Shown here one piece after another: positions 26,837 to 34,871 of a DNA stretch of 64,000 bases (position 1 is the first letter of the stretch; each line of letters starts with the position of its first letter). The notes beneath the pieces were generated by a model. That model did not search any database. It worked only from the letters and a program-made list of their open reading frames with translations, and was not told where the DNA came from. This stretch comes from Bacillota bacterium (GTDB taxonomy: Bacteria; Bacillota_I; Bacilli_A; RF39; UBA660), in NCBI GenBank assembly GCA_015059245.1, contig SVAU01000001.1, positions 62,001-126,000 on the forward strand, read 5' to 3'. The position numbers and the translations under genes were made by a program.

Positions 26837-27043
26837 ATGGAAGGAATCGTAAAATGGTTTAGCGATGAAAAAGGATATGGCTTTATTGAAAGTATAGGTA
26901 ACGAAGATATTCTTGTTCATTATTCAGCAATTATTGATAGTCCTAGAGATCACAAATCATTAATAAAAGGCGAACGAGTAGAATTTGATTTAGTAAAAAC
27001 TGATGCTGGATTAAAAGCTAAGAACGTTACATCAAAAAAATGA
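26837..27043 (+). CDS. Cold-shock domain protein (phage cargo)
   Basis: This 68-residue RNA/ssDNA-binding protein has the CSD fold: MEGIVKWFSDEKGYGFI (RNP1) and ILVHYSAI (RNP2). The start is ATG 26837 after AGAGGTGG; the longer frame from 26786 has no ribosome site. Cold-shock proteins are mostly host genes but occur in phages, where they can act as RNA chaperones or antiterminators. It is monocistronic with its own terminator. Confidence 0.93.
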   Translation: MEGIVKWFSDEKGYGFIESIGNEDILVHYSAIIDSPRDHKSLIKGERVEFDLVKTDAGLKAKNVTSKK

Positions 27044-27067
27044 AAGGCTAAAAGCCTTTTTTTATTT
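27043..27067 (+). terminator. Terminator of the cold-shock gene
   Basis: AAGGCT-AAA-AGCCTT with a run of T residues, overlapping the stop codon. Confidence 0.85.
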
Positions 27068-27124
27068 TTGCCTAAACATATTAACATTTTGTTGCTATGT
27101 CTAGATATAGCGAAGGACTTCTTA

Positions 27125-27153
27125 TTGTTATATGGAAATTATTGTAATATAAT
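27125..27153 (+). promoter_or_regulatory. Cargo-gene promoter (conserved spacer type)
   Basis: TTGTTA, 17 bp, TATAAT, with TGGAAATTATTGTAA in the spacer as at 8181 and 15238. An AATTTGTTA(A)GGAGT leader follows, also shared with the 15.3 kb cassette. Confidence 0.87.
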
Positions 27154-27192
27154 CATCTTAACAAATAGTAATTTGTTAAGGAGTTGTATTTT

Positions 27193-27594
27193 ATGAAACT
27201 TATAGATTTAAAATGTAATCATTGTGGAGCTAATTTGAATATAGATGCTGATAAAATTCAAGCATTTTGTCAATATTGTGGTAATAAGTTATTAATAGAC
27301 ATGGATAAATTATCAGAAGTTCTAAAAGAAAAAGAAAAAACAAAGCAAGTAACAGAAAAAGAACAACATATAACAAAAAGAAAAGAACTAGATTATAATT
27401 ATAAAAAGGAAAAAGATAAAAGTGATTTAAAAACATTCTTAGTTATAGAAGCAGTATTCGGTATACCTCTTTTGTTATGTGGATTATACTACATAATTAA
27501 AGATTATATGTCATATATTTGTATTGGATTGGGGATAGCGATTGGATTAATAGCGTGCTATGTAATTTATCAAAAATTCTTAAAGAAAAAATAA
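27193..27594 (+). CDS. Zinc-ribbon membrane protein (phage cargo)
   Basis: This 133-residue protein starts at ATG 27193 (AAGGAG at 27178-27183). One zinc ribbon (CNHCGANLN...CQYCGNKLL) is followed by a charged helix and two membrane spans (~80-100 and ~105-125). It resembles the larger double-ribbon protein at 928, so this phage carries two paralogous-looking cargo proteins. Function unknown. Confidence 0.78.
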   Translation: MKLIDLKCNHCGANLNIDADKIQAFCQYCGNKLLIDMDKLSEVLKEKEKTKQVTEKEQHITKRKELDYNYKKEKDKSDLKTFLVIEAVFGIPLLLCGLYYIIKDYMSYICIGLGIAIGLIACYVIYQKFLKKK

Positions 27595-27618
27595 TAACAC
27601 ATTACAATTTATATATAT

Positions 27619-27647
27619 GATTATCAAAAATGATAATCTTTCGTTTT
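27619..27647 (+). terminator. Terminator of the 27.2-27.6 kb cargo cassette
   Basis: GATTATCA-AAAA-TGATAATC followed by TTTCGTTTT; arms shared with the terminators at 9146 and 16026. Confidence 0.82.
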
Positions 27648-27729
27648 AAGAGTAGTTAAAAGTCGAATGTATAAATAGTCTAAAATTCTATTAGAACGTC
27701 TTAGAAGTACCTTTATTGAAGAATTAGAG

Positions 27730-27759
27730 CATAATAAAAGGATTGGAATATCCAATCCT
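27730..27759 (-). terminator. Minus-strand terminator after the HNH-like gene
   Basis: AGGATTGGA-ATA-TCCAATCCT forms a 9-bp stem; on the minus strand CTTTTATTAT follows. Confidence 0.75.
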
Positions 27760-27763
27760 ATAT

Positions 27764-28060
27764 TTATAGATAACTCTTAAAAAAGGTTTCTATAAATTCT
27801 TCCCTTGTATGTGTTTTTTCAAATTCTTTTTGAGCAATTCTTTTTAAATCTAAGTCTAATGCTTTTAGATAGTGTACAGAATGATTATCGAAGTTATGAT
27901 GTCTATAACATAGATATACCTTTAAACCATACTTCTCACTTAGTCTTCTTCTTGAAATACCTTCAAATATATGATGTTCATGTAATCCAGTAGTGGTTTC
28001 GACATCGTAATTAACTCTACAAATAAAGCATTCTTTCTTATCTTGTATAATTGATTTCAT
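27764..28060 (-). CDS. HNH-like phage protein at the prophage edge
   Basis: This 98-residue protein has an HNH-type zinc/ββα core: CFICRVN at the N-terminus, GLHEHHIFEG with the HH dyad, and LCYRHHN. This compact form is widespread in Bacillota phages, often annotated only as phage-associated HNH protein. It is the only minus-strand gene of the prophage and lies within 45 bases of the right junction. The spacer to the host gene contains no other ORF. Confidence 0.75.
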   Translation of the reverse strand: MKSIIQDKKECFICRVNYDVETTTGLHEHHIFEGISRRRLSEKYGLKVYLCYRHHNFDNHSVHYLKALDLDLKRIAQKEFEKTHTREEFIETFFKSYL

Positions 28061-28110
28061 TAGTTTTAAGTCTCCTTTTAATTTTCGGACTAACTAACCT
28101 AGACCAAATG
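28061..28110. other. Predicted right attachment site (attR)
   Basis: The host ABC ATPase frame is open only from 28098, with a stop at 28095-28097 contributed by phage sequence. The Walker A codons begin at 28104 (CCA AAT GGT GCT GGT AAG ACA). Pro-Arg replaces the expected Gly before PNGAGKTT, so the crossover lies at or just inside 28098-28110. attL should repeat part of this core at the far left end. Confidence 0.75.
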
Positions 28111-28898
28111 GTGCTGGTAAGACAACAGCTATTAAATGTATATTAGGATTACAAAGAATGAATTCTGGTAATGTTAGGATTAATGGCTATGATATAGTTA
28201 CTGATTTTAGTAATGCTATTCTAAGAGTAGGTGCTATAGTAGAAAGTCCTGATATGTATATGTATCTAAGTGGTAGAAAGAACTTAGAGATGATAGGTCG
28301 TATGTATAAGGGGATTACTAAAGATAGAATTAATGAAGTAATTAAGTTAGTAGGGTTAGAAGCTAGAATAAAAGATAAAGTAAGTAAGTATAGTCTTGGT
28401 ATGAGACAAAGACTTGGTATTGCTGCTGCTTTAATTCATAATCCTAATTTACTTATATTGGATGAACCTACTAATGGATTAGATCCTGAAGGCATTAAGG
28501 AATTAAGAGTGTTAATTACTACGTTAGCTAAGAAAGAAAATGTAGGTGTGCTTATATCAAGTCATAATTTGGCTGAATTAGAGAGTTTTTGTACTAACGT
28601 GTGTATTATTAAAAATGGAGAAATAATTGAATCTACGAGCGTTAAAGAGGCTAAAAAGGTAGATAAAACTAGTTATTTAATTGATTTAGATAAAACTGAT
28701 GGTATAGAAGAATTATTAAATAGTGAAGATAGTATTATAGATAAACATACTATTAGAGTTTATAAAGGAAAGAAAGAGATATCTCAATTTATTAAGAAAT
28801 TAATAGATAAAGGTTATGAAGTTAATGAATTTAAATTAGAAACAATAACTTTAGAAGATGCTTTCTTAAAAAAGGCTGGAGGTAATAAAATTGATTAA
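28098..28898 (+). pseudogene. ABC transporter ATPase interrupted by prophage (3' fragment)
   Basis: The frame enters at PRPNGAGKTTAIKCILGL and continues through the signature YSLGMRQRLGIAAAL, Walker B LLILDEPTNGLDPEG and the SSHN switch histidine. About 35-40 N-terminal residues expected before Walker A are missing. It can be translated from ATG 28158, but that product lacks Walker A and cannot bind ATP normally. The permease partner follows with an 8-base overlap. The prophage therefore inactivates this exporter in the lysogen unless excised. Confidence 0.88.
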
Positions 28899-30324
28899 TT
28901 TAATTAGAAATGAATTAACTAAGATATTTAGTAAAAAAGCTATATATATTTATAGTATTATAATATTTGCTATACTAGTTGGTATGTCTATGTTAGCTAA
29001 AAATATCGAAAATAGTACTGCAATATCAGATTCATTTGTTGAAGTACTAGAAGATAATTTAGGCAATTATGATCTTAGTAATCCTCAAGAATTAGAAATG
29101 TATATTGGAGATAGAGTAATAATAGATACTAATAAATTATCAAGAAACTATGAGTATGAATCTCTTGAATATTACTATATAGATAATACTATAGAACCTT
29201 TAATACATGAAAAGTATAGTTTAGAATATGTAAAAAAGGATGTAGAAGGTGCTAAAAAAGTACAAGAGGAAATAGATAATGAAATTAAAAAATTAGGCAA
29301 TCTTGATTGGAAACAAGAACTAATTGATGATAAAAAAGAAATTGAAGAAGAAATTAAATCTTATGAAGATGTATTAGATATTGATAAGAATAATGAAGAT
29401 GTTAAATTATTACTTGAAGATGCTAAATTAAGATTATGGTGTGTTCAATATAGAATAGATAATAATGTTTCTTATTCTTATAGTGAATTATCTAATGAAG
29501 TAGATAATTATTATGATTATGCTACTAAGTATGCTAATATTGTAAAAGATGAATCTAAGATTAAAGATAAAAGTGAGTTAAATAGAAAGAGAGAAATAGA
29601 ATCTAATTATAAAGAATCTTTATATAAATTAGAACATAATATGGTTAGTGAAAATCAGTTTATGTTAGATTTTATACCAGATAGTATGGCTTATGTAGAT
29701 GGTCTTATAATAGTTGCTATATTAATTATATGTGGTTCTATTATATCTGAAGAATTTAATAAAGGGACTATTAAGCAATTACTTACTAAACCATTTAGTA
29801 GAGCTAAGATACTTACAAGTAAGATGATTGCGGGATTAATTGCTGTTACTATATTTGTTATAATATATGAAATAGTATTTACGATAGCTAATTGTTATGA
29901 GTATTCTGATTTTACTAGTATATTTGGTAATACAGTAGTTTATGATTTTAATATAGGTAAGGTTAGAGAAGTTAGTATTTTAAGTCAATGTATATATGGA
30001 TTTATATCTGTATTACCTGCTTATTTAATTATGTTTGCTATTGTATTCTTTATAGGAGTATTAACTACTAATAGTGTTTCTACTATATGTGCTGGCTTTG
30101 GTATATTTATATTTTATGATTTATTAGGCTCTTGGTTAAGTCCTAAGGTTCTTAGTTTTTTACCATTCTATACATGGGATTTAACACCTTATATGTATGG
30201 TGGTGTAAGTAGTAATCAATATGCTACATTTGGTAAATCTTTATTTATAGATATATTAACTTTTGTAGTATTTATGGTAGGAAGTTATATTATATTTAAA
30301 AGAAAAGATATTAAGAATCAATAA
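28891..30324 (+). CDS. ABC-2 type transporter permease
   Basis: This 477-residue permease has an N-terminal membrane segment (IYIYSIIIFAILVGMSML), a large ~230-residue charged, coiled-coil-rich extracytoplasmic loop, and five C-terminal spans. IISEEFNKGTIKQLLTKPFSRAKIL is the cytosolic coupling motif of the ABC-2 family. It partners the truncated ATPase upstream. Similar systems export antibiotics, bacteriocins or lipids; substrate unknown. Confidence 0.88.
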   Translation: MINLIRNELTKIFSKKAIYIYSIIIFAILVGMSMLAKNIENSTAISDSFVEVLEDNLGNYDLSNPQELEMYIGDRVIIDTNKLSRNYEYESLEYYYIDNTIEPLIHEKYSLEYVKKDVEGAKKVQEEIDNEIKKLGNLDWKQELIDDKKEIEEEIKSYEDVLDIDKNNEDVKLLLEDAKLRLWCVQYRIDNNVSYSYSELSNEVDNYYDYATKYANIVKDESKIKDKSELNRKREIESNYKESLYKLEHNMVSENQFMLDFIPDSMAYVDGLIIVAILIICGSIISEEFNKGTIKQLLTKPFSRAKILTSKMIAGLIAVTIFVIIYEIVFTIANCYEYSDFTSIFGNTVVYDFNIGKVREVSILSQCIYGFISVLPAYLIMFAIVFFIGVLTTNSVSTICAGFGIFIFYDLLGSWLSPKVLSFLPFYTWDLTPYMYGGVSSNQYATFGKSLFIDILTFVVFMVGSYIIFKRKDIKNQ

Positions 30325-30349
30325 AAAAAGTAGACGATGTCTACTTTTT
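30325..30349. terminator. Bidirectional terminator between convergent genes
   Basis: GTAGAC-GAT-GTCTAC flanked by AAAAA and TTTTT serves both the permease (plus) and the stomatin-like gene (minus). Confidence 0.85.
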
Positions 30350-30354
30350 ATTTG

Positions 30355-31221
30355 CTATAAAACTTCTCTTTTAGGTTGAGCTGGATGAGCAGCTTGAGGT
30401 TTATGAGCAGGTGCTGGTTTTTCAGCGTGTTTTACTATTTCTTTAGTTACCATTGCTTCAACTGGTTGTTGCATTTGGCCTACTGCAGTTGAACCGCTTT
30501 TATAAGCTTCTAATACTTCAACAGGAACAGCGAAGATAATAGTATTTGATTGGTCTGAACTTAAGTCATTTAATGTAGATAATGTTCTTAAGTGTAGAGC
30601 ACCAGGTGTTGATGCCATAAGTTGAGCAGCTCTTGCTAGGTTTTCAGAAGCTTCAACTTCACCTTGAGCTTTAGTGATAACAGCTTGTTTTTCACGTTCA
30701 GCTTCAGCAGCTTTAGCAATAACACGTTTCATTTCTTCTGGTAGAGCAACGTCTTTTAATTCAACGTTTTCTACTTTAATTCCCCAAGGGTCAGTTGCTT
30801 CATCGATAACTTTACAAATTTCAGTACTGATTTTATCTCTTGAACTTAATAATTCGTCAAGTGTTACAGAACCTACAGCATTACGCATTGTAGTTTGAGC
30901 TAGTTGAGAAACTGCATAACGGAAGTTTTCAACTTGTAATAAAGCTTTACCAGCATCAAATACACTGAAGTAAATAACTGCATTGATTCTTACTGAAACG
31001 TTATCTTTTGTGATTGTTTCTTGTTCAGGAACATCGATAACTTTTGTTCTTATATCGATTTTGCTGTAACTTTGAATAATAGGTAATACTAAACGCCATC
31101 CAGGATTTAGTACTTTACTAAATTTACCATAGCTGAATAGAATACCTCTTTCATATTCATTAATTTGTTTAATAGATCCTAATATTACTATTAAAACAAT
31201 GGCTATTAATACCCATTCCAT
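30355..31221 (-). CDS. Stomatin/prohibitin-family (SPFH, slipin) protein
   Basis: This 288-residue protein has one N-terminal membrane anchor (VLIAIVLIVILGSI), then the SPFH domain (INEYERGILFSYGKFSKVLNPGW...) and the slipin signature (VENVELKDVALPEEMKRVIA, AEAEREKQAVITKAQGE) within a coiled coil. The C-terminus is Ala/Pro/His/Lys-rich. Such proteins oligomerise at membrane microdomains. No NfeD-type partner is adjacent, and it is transcribed alone. Confidence 0.93.
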   Translation of the reverse strand: MEWVLIAIVLIVILGSIKQINEYERGILFSYGKFSKVLNPGWRLVLPIIQSYSKIDIRTKVIDVPEQETITKDNVSVRINAVIYFSVFDAGKALLQVENFRYAVSQLAQTTMRNAVGSVTLDELLSSRDKISTEICKVIDEATDPWGIKVENVELKDVALPEEMKRVIAKAAEAEREKQAVITKAQGEVEASENLARAAQLMASTPGALHLRTLSTLNDLSSDQSNTIIFAVPVEVLEAYKSGSTAVGQMQQPVEAMVTKEIVKHAEKPAPAHKPQAAHPAQPKREVL

Positions 31222-31338
31222 ATTTTATAACTCCTTTCATATTATAATCATATCATAAATATATTAATTAAAATATAAATATTTGATAAAATTTTATTTC
31301 TTTATGTTATAATTATATATGATAAGGAGTTGGTTGTT

Positions 31339-32670
31339 GTGGGTTTATTTGGAATTAAGAAAGCCAATGAAGATACTAAGCCTAGCAATACATTTATTAA
31401 TGAAAATGTTATTAATGCTGCTGATTATAGCAATATGCCTGTTAATACTGTAGTTGGGTATAATCAACCAACTGATGTTAGTAATCCTGATGTTATGAAT
31501 TATGATGCTAATAGTAATAATGGTGAGACATTTGTTTATTCTCAAGTTAGTAATAATGATTATAACAATCAATTTGTTAGTGCTGGTTTGAATCAAAATG
31601 TTGATCAAAGTACTATGTATAATAATCAAATGATGAATCAAGTTGATTCTAATATGTATAGTAGTGAACCTACTAGTGATGTAGTTGTTACTGTTGATAA
31701 TAATTTTAATCAAGTAGATAGTAGTAATTATGGTGTTAATCAAGAATTTAGTGGAATGAATAATGTTCCTTTTGATAATTCTGCGTTATTCGCTCTTCCT
31801 GAAGGAGCTGTAGTTGAAGAGCCGGAACCTGAACCAGAACCTGTAGTGGAGGAAGTTGTAGTAGAGGAAGAACCACAAGTAGTATTAGATCCTCTTAATA
31901 ATGCAAATAATCCAATACCTGTTAATCCGGTTGCTACAAATGAAGAAGTTAAGGTAGTAGAAGAAGTAGTTGAAGAAGAAATTCCTTTATTTGATGAGGA
32001 AGAAGAGGTAAAGACTAATTTATTTACTGTTGTTAATATGATGATAGGGGTTGTTATTAAACCTGGTACTACTATTTCAACTAATGCTAGAAGATATAAA
32101 AAGATGTTTGATGCAATATCAATAACATTTTGGGTAAGTGTATTATCTTTTGTAATGTGTTTAGCTGGTAGATTAGTAGTTGGATGTTTTTCTAAAACAG
32201 AGAATGCTATTTCTGGAGCTAGTAAGATAGTATTAGATTTTTCTAGATTAGTAGATACTAATAATTATATACCTTATTTGTTGATTACATTCTTTATAGG
32301 ATTAGGTACTATATTAGTAGTTGCTTTAATTTATTATTTATCTTCATTTATATTTAGTAAAGGTATTCATATTGGTACATATTTTGCAATTAGTACATTA
32401 TCTGTAGTACCTGTTATAATTGGTTTTACTATTTTGTATCCAATTATTACAATATTATCTAGTGGTATAGCAATGATGGCATTAATTTTTTCAATAATAT
32501 ATGCACTCATAATATTATTTACTGGTATTAACGAAGTATTAAAGTTTAAGAATAATGATCAAAGAATAATATATAATGCAATTAATATGGCAGTTATATT
32601 TTCTATAATGTTATTTATATTTAATGTTTTATCTGATTTAAATATATTAGATATTTCTATGTTAATGTAA
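31339..32670 (+). CDS. Asn/acid-rich membrane protein with Yip1-like domain
   Basis: This 443-residue protein starts at GTG 31339 (AAGGAG at 31324-31329); TTG 31330 abuts the ribosome site. Residues 1-225 are low-complexity: an Asn/Tyr/Gln-rich part, then Glu/Pro/Val repeats (EEPEPEPEPVVEEVVVEEE), probably cytosolic and disordered. The C-terminal ~200 residues have five or six membrane spans in a Yip1-like arrangement. Function unknown. An extended -10 (TGTTATAAT, 31305-31313) lies upstream. Confidence 0.72.
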   Translation: MGLFGIKKANEDTKPSNTFINENVINAADYSNMPVNTVVGYNQPTDVSNPDVMNYDANSNNGETFVYSQVSNNDYNNQFVSAGLNQNVDQSTMYNNQMMNQVDSNMYSSEPTSDVVVTVDNNFNQVDSSNYGVNQEFSGMNNVPFDNSALFALPEGAVVEEPEPEPEPVVEEVVVEEEPQVVLDPLNNANNPIPVNPVATNEEVKVVEEVVEEEIPLFDEEEEVKTNLFTVVNMMIGVVIKPGTTISTNARRYKKMFDAISITFWVSVLSFVMCLAGRLVVGCFSKTENAISGASKIVLDFSRLVDTNNYIPYLLITFFIGLGTILVVALIYYLSSFIFSKGIHIGTYFAISTLSVVPVIIGFTILYPIITILSSGIAMMALIFSIIYALIILFTGINEVLKFKNNDQRIIYNAINMAVIFSIMLFIFNVLSDLNILDISMLM

Positions 32671-32694
32671 GCAAGATTTATTCTTGCTTTTTTT
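32669..32694 (+). terminator. Terminator of the Yip1-like gene
   Basis: AAGCAAGA-TTTAT-TCTTGCTT plus a T run, overlapping the stop codon. Confidence 0.85.
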
Positions 32695-32711
32695 ATTTGT
32701 GTTTTTTAGGC

Positions 32712-32738
32712 ATAAAAAAACTACTCGATAGAGTAGTT
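32712..32738 (-). terminator. Minus-strand terminator of the tRNA-Ile/tRNA-Glu unit
   Basis: ACTACTC-GATA-GAGTAGT with a run of A on the plus strand, giving U residues in the minus-strand transcript. Confidence 0.82.
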
Positions 32739-32748
32739 AATTTCTTAT

Positions 32749-32824
32749 TGGTGACCCGTACGGGATTTGAACCCATGCATGTATGCGTGAAAGGCATATG
32801 TGTTAACCGCTTCACCAACGGGCC
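32749..32824 (-). tRNA. tRNA-Glu (anticodon TTC)
   Basis: Acceptor GGCCCGT pairs with ACGGGTC (one G-T), with discriminator A and an encoded CCA. The anticodon loop is CTTTCAC, and GGTTCAAATCC forms the T arm. It follows tRNA-Ile by 10 bases in the same transcription unit. Confidence 0.96.
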
Positions 32825-32834
32825 ATAAATTAAA

Positions 32835-32911
<77 letters not shown>

Positions 32912-33102
32912 ATTTGTTTTAAGCCTCTTAATTATAACTTGTATTTGTCATTTATGCAAGTCTTTTTTTTAAATTTTTTTTAGTTCTTTTCTTGCTGACT
33001 AGTTAAGTATATCAAGTGTTTTTTAAAAAAGCAACAAAAAAATGCAAAAAAAAGTAATTTTTTATAAAATATGCTATACTAACGAAGAAATGAGGCGTTT
33101 TT

Positions 33103-33648
33103 ATGGTACTTTTAGTTAATAAAAATCATATATTTAATGAAAAAGATATAGAAAACTTTGAAATGGTAGAGTATGAAAACTATAAAGAAAAGACTTTATT
33201 TATAGAGAGTGAAACATTTAAACACTTCGAAATGTTAAGGGCACATCTAAAAGTAGATGGTATTATTATTGAAATAGATGATGCTTATAGAAGTTTAGAG
33301 AGTCAAGAAAATTTATTTTTAAAATTTATGAATAAATATGGAATGGCTTATACTGAAAGTATTGTTGCTATGCCAGGAACGTCTGAACATCATACTGGTC
33401 AAGCTATTGATCTTATTATTCAAAAAGATGGTAAATGGATAGAAGAAAATGATGATTTATTAAAAGAAGTAGAAATATTTAATAAGATACATAATGCTTT
33501 AAAACATTTTGGTTTTATACTAAGATATCCTAAAGGTAAGGAAGATATAACTGGTTATCCTTATGAACCATGGCATATAAGATATGTTGGAGAAGATATA
33601 TCAATGAATATAGGAGATAAGACATTAGAAGAATATTTAGAAAAGTAG
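33103..33648 (+). CDS. VanY-type D-alanyl-D-alanine carboxypeptidase
   Basis: This 181-residue zinc peptidase has the VanY/peptidase M15B motifs: S94-E-H-H97-T-G-Q-A-I-D103 supplies a ligand histidine and aspartate, and E155-P-W-H158 the catalytic glutamate and third ligand; AYRSLESQ is the arginine loop. There is no signal peptide, so either it acts in the cytosol or export is non-classical; membrane anchoring by a partner is possible. A TGCTATACT extended -10 lies at 33072-33080. The HExxH gene follows after 8 bases. Confidence 0.92.
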   Translation: MVLLVNKNHIFNEKDIENFEMVEYENYKEKTLFIESETFKHFEMLRAHLKVDGIIIEIDDAYRSLESQENLFLKFMNKYGMAYTESIVAMPGTSEHHTGQAIDLIIQKDGKWIEENDDLLKEVEIFNKIHNALKHFGFILRYPKGKEDITGYPYEPWHIRYVGEDISMNIGDKTLEEYLEK

Positions 33649-33656
33649 GGGAGTTT

Positions 33657-34475
33657 ATGGGAAATATAGTTCGTAGTGAAGAAGATTCTAAATACTTATG
33701 TAGTTTAGTTTATGATATTAAAGATAATGGCTTTGATAAAGAAAAAATAGAATCTATTTTAGATAGAATAATGCCTAGAGATAAAGATGGGAATATGTTA
33801 CTTAGATATAGAGTTAATGATAAAGGGTTACATACTGCTATTTTTATTCCGGAATATGAAGTTATAGAAGTATCTATAAAAAGATTAAGTAATTGGTTAG
33901 ATATAAATACTAAAGATTTGGCAGAAATGTATGAAATAGATGATATAGATTTACTTAGAAGTTATTTAGTGCTAATGGTATTAATGCATGAAGTAGAACA
34001 TGCTAATCAATACTTAATTAGTTTAGGTAAGGTAGAAGCACCATGTATTGCTATTAAAGATGCTTATTCTATTTTATTTGATTTAATGAAAAGAAAAGAT
34101 TATATATTACCAAGACCTATAAAACAAGTTAGAAGAGCAGTATCTGTTATTTCTTATAAAAAACGTGAAAATGAATTCTTATTAGAAAGAAATGCTCAAT
34201 TTGATTCTTTAGGTACTTTATCTAATATAGCTTTTTGTAATGAAGATATGGATATTAGAGGAATGCTACTTGATATGAGAAGTATATTTGCTATTGCTGG
34301 ATATACTAAGAATACTGATGGTACTTTAGTTAATACATTTAAAGGTATTCATATGGGAGATAAATTTAAAAAGATACATCACGATTATGTTGATATGGAT
34401 ATGATGGATAGATATAGAAATGGTTTACCAGTAGATCAACATACTAGAGAGAGAATACTGGCTTTAAGAAAGTAA
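33657..34475 (+). CDS. Predicted zinc metallopeptidase-like protein (HExxH)
   Basis: This 272-residue soluble protein matches no family I recognise. It contains H111-E-V-E-H115 in a predicted helix (VLMVLMHEVEHANQYLISLG), the gluzincin zinc-binding motif, and downstream acidic residues such as ENEFLLERNAQ that could give the third ligand. It is co-transcribed with the VanY-like peptidase, suggesting a shared role in wall peptide turnover. No signal peptide is seen. The enzyme assignment is inference from the motif. Confidence 0.65.
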   Translation: MGNIVRSEEDSKYLCSLVYDIKDNGFDKEKIESILDRIMPRDKDGNMLLRYRVNDKGLHTAIFIPEYEVIEVSIKRLSNWLDINTKDLAEMYEIDDIDLLRSYLVLMVLMHEVEHANQYLISLGKVEAPCIAIKDAYSILFDLMKRKDYILPRPIKQVRRAVSVISYKKRENEFLLERNAQFDSLGTLSNIAFCNEDMDIRGMLLDMRSIFAIAGYTKNTDGTLVNTFKGIHMGDKFKKIHHDYVDMDMMDRYRNGLPVDQHTRERILALRK

Positions 34476-34499
34476 AAAGTAACACTTTTTACTTTTTTT
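34472..34499 (+). terminator. Terminator of the peptidase pair
   Basis: GTAAAAAGT-AAC-ACTTTTTAC, a 9-bp perfect stem with seven T residues, overlapping the stop codon. Confidence 0.88.
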
Positions 34500-34524
34500 C
34501 ATATCTTATAGTAGGGGAGTTATT

Positions 34525-34731
34525 ATGGCTTATTAGAGAGCTTATGTTTCTGTTGAACCATTAAATGTACATAATAAAAATGTTTATAAGAGAGATACTA
34601 TTATTGTAGGTAAAGGGTTATATAATGGAGAACAAGTTATTAAGTTGTATGATACTGGAAGTATGAGTTATATATATCATTATTCAATGCTTGGATATGT
34701 TGCTAGTAAATATTTGAAGAAGGTTAATTAA
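34525..34731 (+). pseudogene. Small gene interrupted by an amber codon at position 4
   Basis: GGGGAG precedes ATG 34525. The frame reads Met-Ala-Tyr-TAG and then stays open for 64 more codons (RAYVSVEPLNVHNKNVYKRD... to YLKKVN) before TAA at 34729. The sequence after the TAG looks like a small SH3-like beta protein. No internal start with a good ribosome site is seen, so it is either newly broken, a sequencing error or read through. TAG is a normal stop in neighbouring genes. Confidence 0.65.
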
Positions 34732-34754
34732 TAAATTTGTATTATGAAAAATAT

Positions 34755-34781
34755 AAAAACTACTTTTTGTAGTTTTTATTT
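34755..34781 (+). terminator. Terminator after the interrupted gene
   Basis: AAAAACTAC-TTTTT-GTAGTTTTT followed by ATT. Confidence 0.8.
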
Positions 34782-34871
34782 GCATTTTATTTACTTTTTT
34801 ATTATAAAAAACATATTTATTCTTTTTTTTGTTTGGTATAATAGAGTTGTAGAATAGAGGAGTATGATTAA

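Larger units (their letters stand above)
1..28104. mobile_element. Siphovirus prophage, right-hand portion
   Basis: Genes run in canonical siphovirus late order from terminase to amidase, all on the plus strand, followed by cargo genes and a minus-strand HNH-like gene. The right end is placed near 28.10 kb because the host ABC ATPase gene resumes there in frame exactly at its Walker A motif. The left end, integrase, repressor and replication genes are not in the window. No structural gene is visibly broken, so the element may be inducible, but that is inference. Confidence 0.93.

Noticed and set aside
31345..31743. Minus-strand open frame rich in Ile/Asn opposite the low-complexity region of the 31339 gene
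   Set aside because: It is the antisense shadow of Asn/Asp-rich codons; the plus-strand gene has a clear start signal and C-terminal membrane domain.
34525..34731. Recoding of TAG as an amino acid
   Set aside because: Many neighbouring genes end in TAG, so TAG is a normal stop here.
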